Origin: Aureococcus anophagefferens
Lineage: Eukaryota; Sar; Pelagophyceae; Pelagomonadales; Pelagomonadaceae
Assembly (NCBI RefSeq): GCF_000186865.1
Contig: NW_008705563.1
Span: 1,091,747-1,111,962 of the forward strand
Reading direction: 5' to 3'
Length of the DNA stretch: 20,216 nt
Part shown: piece after piece, positions 18,101 through 20,216 of the stretch
How the letters are laid out: each line of letters opens with the position of its first letter
Numbering within the stretch: position 1 is the first letter of the stretch
Notes under the pieces: model-generated
What the model saw: the letters and a program-made list of their open reading frames with translations, nothing else
Database searches by the model: none
What the model was told of the DNA's origin: nothing
Translations under genes and position numbers: made by a program

Positions 18101-18625
18101 TCCGTCTGGCTCAGCGGCCTCTTCAACCCCATGGCCTACCTCACGGGCGTCACGCAGGTGACGTCGCGCGCGACGGGCCAGCCGCTGGACAAGATGACGC
18201 AGGAGACGCACGTGACGACGTACGTGACCCCCGACGCCATCCCCCAGCCCGCCGAGTTCCCCGAGTCCGGCGCCTTCGTCCACGGCCTCTTCATCGAGGG
18301 CGCGCGGTGGCCCGTCGGCGACGAGGTCGAGGAGGCCGAGGAGTTCGGCGGCGCGTCCGTCGGCGGCGTGCTCCTCGAGTCGCGGCTCAAGGAGCTCATG
18401 CCCCCCATGCCCGTGCTCTACATCAAGGCCGTGCCCGTCCAGGTCACCTGGGAGCCCTCGGCCGTCGGCTACCTGAGGCACGTCGACGATATCTACGAGT
18501 GCCCCGTCTTCATCACGACCATGCGCGGGCCCACCTACATCTTCCTCGCCACGCTGAAAACCGCGGAGCCCAAGTCCAAGTGGACGCTCACGGGCACCGC
18601 GCTCATGATGCAGACGGACGACTAG
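6170..18625 (+). CDS. Axonemal dynein heavy chain with N-terminal Kelch/IPT/filamin module (outer-arm alpha-type architecture)
   Basis: This 4151-residue motor subunit of a flagellar dynein arm converts ATP hydrolysis into microtubule sliding. Residues 1-350 contain six Kelch blades (for example MLVFGGF, LMIFGGYGG, LYVMGGWN, IFVFGGNSG, MVLYGGW). An IPT/TIG domain follows (from about 350, SPTIGPVTGSTLVEL), then a filamin-type Ig domain (about 450-600, GDGTYVAAFAAPVVGTYTI). Only about 220 residues separate this from the DHC_N2/linker (about 830-1340). P-loops: AAA1 GPAGTGKT at 1424-1431 with CFDEFNR Walker B; AAA2 GPAGAGKS at 1705-1712 with LLDGDLD; AAA3 GPSGTGKT at 2041-2048 with FVDDLN; AAA4 GVGGSGKQ from 2393 with LLTDSQI. 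Stalk coiled coils (about 2612-2740 and 2862-2945) flank the microtubule-binding domain. AAA5 is marked by IDPQLQGISW, AAA6 by WVMLQNCHL near 3580, and the chain ends in a complete C-terminal domain. The frame is continuous, with an in-frame TAA 27 bp upstream of the ATG. Kelch-bearing tails are known from the Chlamydomonas outer-arm alpha heavy chain; assignment to that class is inferred. Confidence 0.97.
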   Translation: MRQEGEDRPSPRSAHTLVIAGEFAYMFGGCDKRRPPGPNNELYKLDMSDKSFFYWSKVPAGDGGAAPAPRWHHTAHMYNDRTMLVFGGFSADKVSRYFNDLWLYDTKSEKWSQPPPAETVPDQSGLPSLKRPWAGVPQPRGAHASTLVGSALMIFGGYGGSGFSRRDFADLHSLDMETMEWEEVETTGEPPEARSGHQLLSIEDRQLYVMGGWNSSRQFDDVHVVDLATKAWSQPAMASGPDYWGPPRWNFTAVAVFAVPFWKIFVFGGNSGDLVEGKTPTGEYCNDIMVLECGENVWVRPETVGDIPIPRSDSPMAYDDKKGTMVLYGGWRHSWHGDMAVCNVAAVVGPPYSVEDISPTIGPVTGSTLVELRGMGFSTVKGEVTVRYACPKGFEVGSCGTVIDDQTITFETPNYEHYGAVEIECRVSIGPKPLTNSKVKMSYFSVTDASQCLAFGPGLVNGCIAGNPTTICIVAKDEHGNNRSCGMDEFSIRIEPPAQPDELKDLDIEVKETKPDKDHDFDPQFAIEPECTDAEELKVQVELSDSGDGTYVAAFAAPVVGTYTITIEFMGTFDGKAGPVRGSPFQMTCVDRDEYIEKNPKDIRLSEGETEPSDELLSFNNSMDGPIVTNDVLNKIKEIREFSNKKKRGLQKLDPTNYDAIAPLIEGKEHLRDIEKMSEQYALCIDTTRVALAHLKSRGNQVDRMMDQLGKAIVDWTEVLALVEPTATAITPTTIHFANKTVGWIEEYEQKIKDLDESFRGSKVFSMEVGHDDALKMLDKNEKEFVEETKILEKNAHLCAVFEFPEKINKSQEILQTMQKTVDFMRAAWGVSEDITCFITDAKALLWRELEIEDLEDGAKAQTKKLSGLNKTIRWCPLYKDTSRAIKDFINTIPLITALRSKAMRPRHWDLLRKATGKEFTPPYEDEDLQLGGLLSLNLHEFNADVEEICDQATKEEKIEVNLESLTERWRQIEFLADMYKGTEVPLLKVQEEDWESLENDQLTVQGMMASRYIAQFEKEVASWQVALVTISDVYTTINEIQRTWSYLEPLFIHSDEVKRELPVDAERFAGIDVEIKDVLTSAWEVKNIKEACNVDGLLSRLEGELGGLDLCKKSLADFLDGRRRQFPRYYFTSEADLLDILSNGSQPEKVMIHTSKIYLSTKTLRLDPENRTASNRPMAVGWVADVGKEYTPFEPAVPLEGKVEIYMQTVLDAMKSTLFQNLKRSVIRYAQMERKHWVMAKDEDGARPADPAQIILLTLAINYVQEVEESFEKIEAGNEAALAEYNVLQIDQLGDLVRLTQGDLDGENRTRIMVCITMDAHGRDIVQKLVRERVNVVSAFQWQSQLKHKFRVPPSYASHIGRDPHLRSESGQRAEIAICDAILPYDYEYLGNGPRLVITPLTDRIYVTATQALNLKMGCAPAGPAGTGKTESTKDLASALAKCCYVFNCSPEMDYKGLGNIFKGLGSSGSWGCFDEFNRLIPEVLSVCTVQFKAVCDGIKAEAARVTVEGDEVSLDPTCGAFITMNPGYLGRSELPEGLKALFRPMTVMVPDLVLICENMLMAQGFVDAKSLASKFYGLYSLLKELLSKQLHYDWGLRAVKSVLVIAGTMKRADPQLPEDSILMRALRDSNIPKIVKEDQVVFFGLLGDLFPGINPERKRDMNLEDAIVKACGDLGLDPDDEFCLKTVQLEELLAIRHCVFVMGPAGAGKSQCWRTLAQARKIMDPEKLTTMIKDVNPKSVKTEELYGFISMATREWRDGLLSVVMRNLGRIEDELPKWILLDGDLDANWIESMNSVMDDNRMLTLASNERIPLKPHMRMIFEIRDLKHATPATVSRAGILYISTNEGSQWRSLIAAWIKQRPESEECKEWLREICAEYVGESLDWMKLNIKTVLPLEDMNLVQSLLYMLALLLKPDNTGTREALEIVFNFCLIWALGSPLGQSDDGVQYRALLSDYWRGQWKNVKFPTRGASNSVFDYYLEPKSNQFEQWSKSPFFYHIDFDTEKMNMAQITVPTAETCSVAFWMSDMVKNHHPVMLAGPSGTGKTQQVMGMLKDQNPTDILSATINFNFYTTSDVLQNTMCLPLEKKTGTNFGPPGQAYLVYFVDDLNLPEVDSYNTQSAIALLRQQMEYGHIYDMTKLAQNPVKNISKTQVVACMNPTAGSFVINPRLQRWFVTFAIGMPSRSSLNVIYDTFLMGHLKADFPAEVASLKDNIIKAAMNLHKEVMEKFRKTATNFHYEFNIRHLANVFQGLLVAQAEQITTGEKLVHLWLHESERVYGDRLVSPEDLRKYNDLAQGQARKLFQQFPVDKFYAKENSEPLIFCHFCEDIEDPIYDQITGIDKMLHTLEGALELYNESNAVMDLVLFEDAMKHVARISRIVLNEGGHALLVGVGGSGKQSLSRLAAFICHYTVTQIVISSSYSITDLKDDLKGMYNKAGLKEEGVMFLLTDSQITNERFLIYINDLLASGNIPDLFAVDEVDNIVNSVANRVKAAGLEQTRANCWDYFITEIRRNLHVVLAFSPVGDDFRNRSRKFPALVNSTVIDWFQPWPEDALLSVGQRFLEEIDVGTAAHRTVIEKFMPYSFIEVNNLAKRFQSEERRHVYTTPKSFLELLKLYQVLLEHKREDSDKSITRLKSGLKKMQETSDAVTEIEASLKITLEDAEQKKTKAEGISEVVSKEKAIVEVETAGAEQEAAKVAVVQKDVGEKQRSTAEDLAKAEPAVEAAMAALDSLDAKSLAECKSMIKPPAGVDDIFISTMILLADIYPAVLHNKKKVKDRSWDAAKKQCLGNIKEYIEYLKMIKVKVDESVDLTTQMKEIRPYLALEHFKVEIIAGKNSAAAGLTAFVLNIVTYYDIVITVEPKRIALAEANAQLEAANAKLKAVNEKVADLQSKLAILTDNLDVAERDKQEALDAVEKGQRKLDLAQRLTSALASENERWKESVIQMEASKNLLTGDVLLASSFISYAGPFTKSFRDILMQEKFFAYLIKSFNGGAEAPAEGAPEMPMSPTFDPISILTTDAEIAVWNQDSLPADAVSTENGSILCNTSRWPLIIDPQLQGISWLRNKESAPARNLQIVRLGQKDMMRKLERALESGHTILIENLSESLDAVLSPIIQRATIKRGRTLYVKVGDSEVEFHPNFRLYLHTKLSNPHYPPEIQAETTLINFTVTQAGLSDQLLTLVVQKERGDLAELAESLIKQQNGFKIKMKELEDSILEKLANAEGDITEDVDLIEGLEETKRISIDINKKSAIANETQANIRITSNKYKSVADRSSQLFFLMNDLAKIHSYYVYSLAAFTKVFYRGIDLVTAKKAVEVNEDGEEVPPEEEAEVVELNDEELAARCVVLMNSITLTTFNYIRRGLFEKDKLTIATMVTLRIAVSDEVLSADDVGYLYLGKIATDPGNMGPLHEWMPEAIWPKVKALEGLKRFNGLGDNMHSDSDEWLAWFDNATPENAKLPGDYQKLLTPFDRLILLRALRPDRVSTALRLYIGETMGNDYVFQAPFNMPATYDETSSQTPVFFVLFPGVDPTPWVEDLGKELNISQDNGLFCNISMGQGQEKPAEAVLERFAKTGGWVMLQNCHLMTSWVPQLERLLEVVQESAHDDFRCFISAEPPGMAGMKNMPESLLQSCVKVSNEAPADIKSNLTRAWDNFNQGRIDACTKPDDFKSCLFSLCWFHAIVLGRRRFGAQGWSRKYSFNTGDLVICSNVLSSYLDANEGVPWDDLRYIFGEIMYGGHITDAWDRRTCNTYLLVLMLPALREGLELGPKFKSPDPTTLNYDDYLTYVNAELPEESPPQFGLHPNAEIGYLTSSTADLFATIMSLGGGSGGGGGDSTSIIKATMTDLKERCPEVLEMLTIGRKAEPLLEEPDKGPYIVCALQECRRMNVLIGEIGRTLMELEKGLGGQLNMTQAMEDLCSAFLINQWPGRNPFAQCTWEKNAWPSKKGLVTQFADMLARYAQLAAWTEELVTPISVWLSGLFNPMAYLTGVTQVTSRATGQPLDKMTQETHVTTYVTPDAIPQPAEFPESGAFVHGLFIEGARWPVGDEVEEAEEFGGASVGGVLLESRLKELMPPMPVLYIKAVPVQVTWEPSAVGYLRHVDDIYECPVFITTMRGPTYIFLATLKTAEPKSKWTLTGTALMMQTDD

Positions 18626-18657
18626 GCGCGCGCGCCCCCCCCTCCCGCGCGCGCGCC
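18625..18657. repeat. Perfect 11-bp GC inverted repeat just after the dynein stop codon
   Basis: GGCGCGCGCGC (18625-18635) pairs exactly with GCGCGCGCGCC (18647-18657) across an 11-base C-rich loop. It begins at the last base of the TAG stop. The RNA could form a very stable hairpin in the 3' UTR, and the alternating CG DNA could adopt Z-form. It sits between two convergent genes, so a role in 3'-end formation or in blocking read-through is conceivable but untested. No AATAAA-type signal is visible nearby. Confidence 0.6.
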
Positions 18658-18709
18658 GACGACCGGGCCGCGCCCCGGCCCCAAGCGCCGTTCCATAAGC
18701 CGAGTTGCC

Positions 18710-19240
18710 TTACTCCGCGAACCGCACGCGATACTCCGTGCGCCACGCCGACGAGTCGGACTTGCCCCGGCGCGGCGGCGCGCGGCCGGCCGCGAGCGCC
18801 GGGAGCACGGCGACGGCGGTCCTCGACGGCGCGAGCGTCGAGTCGGCGCTCGCGAAGTAGTGGTCGTAGGACTGGCTGCGGGTCAACGGACTGAAGGGCA
18901 CCGGCGCCCAGTCCGCGGCCGACGCGGCCGCCGCGCCGGCGCCCTCCTGGAGGATGGGGCAGCGCAGGACGGTGTGCCGCGACGCCAACGAGAGCCGGCT
19001 GCCGCGGAGCGCGCCGTGCGGCGTCGGCGCGGGCCGCGGCTTCGGCGGCGGCTGTGCGCGCCCGCGCGGCTTGCCCCAGTAATCGTCCGACGAGAGGAAC
19101 TTTTTTCTGGGCGCGTTCATCAGGGCGTGGGCCCAGTAGGGGTCGCTGGCGCCGCAGCTCGCGCGCGCGGGACGGCGGCCGTGCGTCTGGGACACGTCGC
19201 GCGTGCGCGCGTGCTTTTGGCCACCGCCTCGGCTCAGCAT
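18710..19240 (-). CDS. Small basic protein of unknown function
   Basis: This 176-aa frame is convergent with the dynein gene and divergent from the Tudor-like gene. I recognise no family. The protein is Arg/Ala/Pro/Ser-rich and probably largely disordered, with islands of order-promoting residues: SDPYWAHALMN, SSDDYWGK, RCPILQEG, SQSYDHYFASADS and a C-terminal AWRTEYRVRFAE. The two SDxYW islands and the SYDHYF stretch look like short linear motifs. The ATG at 19240 is preferred because the same frame has a TGA at 19253-19255. A four-codon upstream ORF (ATG at 19248, ending in TGA) overlaps this start codon. An overlapping longer minus-strand frame (18603-19406) crosses the neighbour's start and gives low-complexity sequence, so I reject it. 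That this is a real gene is suggested by the non-random aromatic islands and the promoter-like DNA in front; it could still be a spurious GC-rich ORF. Confidence 0.5.
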   Translation of the reverse strand: MLSRGGGQKHARTRDVSQTHGRRPARASCGASDPYWAHALMNAPRKKFLSSDDYWGKPRGRAQPPPKPRPAPTPHGALRGSRLSLASRHTVLRCPILQEGAGAAAASAADWAPVPFSPLTRSQSYDHYFASADSTLAPSRTAVAVLPALAAGRAPPRRGKSDSSAWRTEYRVRFAE

Positions 19241-19332
19241 CTGGGCATCCTCTCAGCGCCAGACCATCATGCTGTGGCCTGCTACTAATAAAAGTCAAGA
19301 ATAACGAACCCAAGCCACCAAACCGCCGGGTG
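19241..19332. promoter_or_regulatory. 92-bp divergent promoter with a central AT-rich box
   Basis: The stretch separates two divergent start codons (19240 minus, 19333 plus). It is sharply AT-richer than its surroundings, centred on CTACTAATAAAAGTC (19282-19296). On the plus strand AATAAAAG ends 39 bp before the ATG at 19333; on the minus strand TTTTATTA lies about 46 bp before the ATG at 19240. One TATA-like element could thus serve both genes. The function is inferred from position and composition. Confidence 0.45.
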
Positions 19333-20216
19333 ATGGCAGCCCCCCGCGTCTGCCGGGTCGGCGACGCCGTCGAGGCCCTCTGGCCCGAGGACGAGGAGTG
19401 GTACAACGCGACGATCGTCGCGGTGGCGCCCGACGGCCGCCTGTCGCTGGCCTACGAGGACGGCGACTTCCGCGACGACGGCCTGCCGTCGGAGGTGCGC
19501 CACCTCGCGCCCGAGGCGCCCGTCGCGCCCATCGCGGTCGCCGGCGGCGACGACGACGACGGCCTCGGCGACATCCTGGACGGCATCCTCGACGCGCCGA
19601 CGCCGAGCGGCGCCGTCGTGCCGCCCGCGCCGCTGGGGCCCGCGCCGGAGTCGGAGGCGCTGCGGAAGCTGTCGTCGCAGCTCGACGACGGCCTCGGCGA
19701 CCTGCTGGACGGGCTCCTCGACGGCGACGGCTCGCCGCGGCCGGAGCCGCCCGCGCCCGCGCCCGAGGAGGCGGACGACGACGACGACGACTACGACGAC
19801 GACTACGAGGACGCGTTCGAGGAGCCCGAGACGCCGCTCCGCGACGGCTCCTCGACGCCGCTCCGCGAGGCGCCGCCGCCCGAGGCGCCCGCGGAGCGGC
19901 CCGCCGCCGCGGCGCCCGCCGCGGCCGCGGCGCTCGACGACGACTTCGGCGACATGCTCGACGGCATCCTCGACGACGACGACGGCGGCGACGACGGCCG
20001 GGGAGCGGCGACGAAGCTCCAGGCGCGGATCCGCGGCCGCCGGGGGCGCCGGACCGTGCACGAGAAGCGCCGCGAGCACAAGCAGACCCACGGCGCCGCG
20101 ACGGCCCTGCAGGCGCGCATCCGCGGCCGGAAGGGCCGCCGGACCGTGCTGGAGCAGCGCGGGGGCTTCAAGGCGCGCGCTGCGCCGCGGAGCCCGGAGA
20201 ACGTGCCGCGGCTGCT
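19333..20216 (+). CDS. Tudor-like domain / IQ-motif protein, N-terminal part (runs off the right edge)
   Basis: An open frame of 294 codons starts at the first ATG after the AT-rich promoter and continues past the window. Residues 10-57 resemble a Tudor/SMN-type barrel (VGDAVEALWPEDEEWYNATI, then LAYEDGDF), a fold that often reads methylated Arg or Lys. Next comes a long acidic, Pro/Ala-rich disordered region with three copies of one motif: DGLGDILDGILD near 76-87, DGLGDLLDGLLD near 119-130 and DFGDMLDGILD near 204-214. Two IQ motifs follow (LQARIRGRRGRR at 229-240 and LQARIRGRKGRR at 259-270), exactly 30 residues apart; such motifs bind calmodulin or EF-hand light chains. I know no named family with this combination. 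A regulatory scaffold is plausible; the class of ligand is inferred from the domains. A minus-strand ORF over the same DNA (19285-20091) is its shadow. Confidence 0.8.
   Translation, partial: MAAPRVCRVGDAVEALWPEDEEWYNATIVAVAPDGRLSLAYEDGDFRDDGLPSEVRHLAPEAPVAPIAVAGGDDDDGLGDILDGILDAPTPSGAVVPPAPLGPAPESEALRKLSSQLDDGLGDLLDGLLDGDGSPRPEPPAPAPEEADDDDDDYDDDYEDAFEEPETPLRDGSSTPLREAPPPEAPAERPAAAAPAAAAALDDDFGDMLDGILDDDDGGDDGRGAATKLQARIRGRRGRRTVHEKRREHKQTHGAATALQARIRGRKGRRTVLEQRGGFKARAAPRSPENVPRL
20002..20181 (+). repeat. 90-bp tandem repeat encoding two IQ motifs
   Basis: Units 20002-20091 and 20092-20181 each encode 30 residues beginning GAAT, then LQARIRGR and GRRTV. The first half of each unit is strongly conserved and the second half diverges (HEKRREHKQTH against LEQRGGFKARA). 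The array may continue beyond the window. Confidence 0.7.

Noticed and set aside
15497..18481. Minus-strand open frame (994 aa) opposite the dynein C-terminal half
   Set aside because: Same reason: compositional shadow of a strongly GC-biased gene, no recognisable domain.
18625..18657. Bacterial-style rho-independent terminator
   Set aside because: There is a hairpin but no T-run, and the window is eukaryotic. It is kept only as an inverted repeat.
14395..18894. Plus-strand 1499-aa frame overlapping the dynein 3' half and extending past its stop
   Set aside because: Arg/Gly/Ala/Pro-rich out-of-phase translation without domains; a consequence of high GC removing stop codons.
19285..20091. 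Minus-strand 267-aa frame over the right-edge gene
   Set aside because: The plus strand encodes a Tudor-like barrel and IQ motifs here; the minus translation is Arg/Val low complexity.
1..20216. tRNA, rRNA, CRISPR arrays, transposons or a bacterial defence or secretion cluster
   Set aside because: I looked for cloverleaf segments, regularly spaced repeats, transposase or integrase motifs and operon-like same-strand runs and found none. The genes are individually promoted eukaryotic genes.

Overview
The window looks like nuclear DNA of a GC-rich, gene-dense flagellate protist. A stramenopile alga of the pelagophyte type (Pelagomonas/Aureococcus relatives) is my best guess, based on the very high GC, the tiny gene spacing, the tandem MYND/RING/Sel1 proteins and a giant intronless axonemal dynein gene. 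That placement is inference; no rRNA or organelle marker is present. Everything recognisable is eukaryotic: a PAN2-type deadenylase exonuclease, MYND-RING-Sel1 proteins, a dynein heavy chain, and a Tudor-like/IQ-motif protein.

Layout, left to right. (1) 149-958 (+): the 3' end of a PAN2-like gene, carrying the complete C-terminal DEDDh exonuclease domain. Its 5' exons are missing or lie outside the window. (2) 975-2168 and 2522-3901 (both -): tandem MYND-RING-Sel1 paralogues. Their MYND/linker DNA is nearly identical in places while their Sel1 halves have diverged. They also share a duplicated 5'-flank element, whose copy at 3930-3964 runs over the stop codon of the next gene. (3) 3957-5768 (-): an unrecognised coiled-coil protein of about 603 aa. 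(4) 5769-6169: a divergent intergenic region with a TATA-like box and long G/CG runs. (5) 6170-18625 (+): a 4151-residue axonemal dynein heavy chain in one uninterrupted reading frame. It has an N-terminal Kelch propeller, an IPT/TIG domain and a filamin-type Ig domain in place of most of the usual tail, then linker, AAA1-6, stalk/microtubule-binding domain and C-terminal domain. (6) 18710-19240 (-): a small basic protein of unknown function. (7) 19241-19332: a 92-bp divergent promoter with a central AT-rich box. (8) 19333 to the right edge (+): the start of a gene for a Tudor-like protein with three copies of a short acidic/hydrophobic motif and two IQ motifs in a 90-bp repeat. This gene is open at the edge.

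The only functional theme I can support is flagellar motility, from the dynein and perhaps its divergently transcribed coiled-coil neighbour. PAN2 is mRNA-decay housekeeping, and the MYND-RING-Sel1 pair are adaptor-like proteins of unknown target. I see no mobile element, CRISPR array, tRNA or rRNA. Genes are packed extremely tightly: convergent stops lie 16 bp and 84 bp apart, and one start lies 55 bp from its neighbour's stop.
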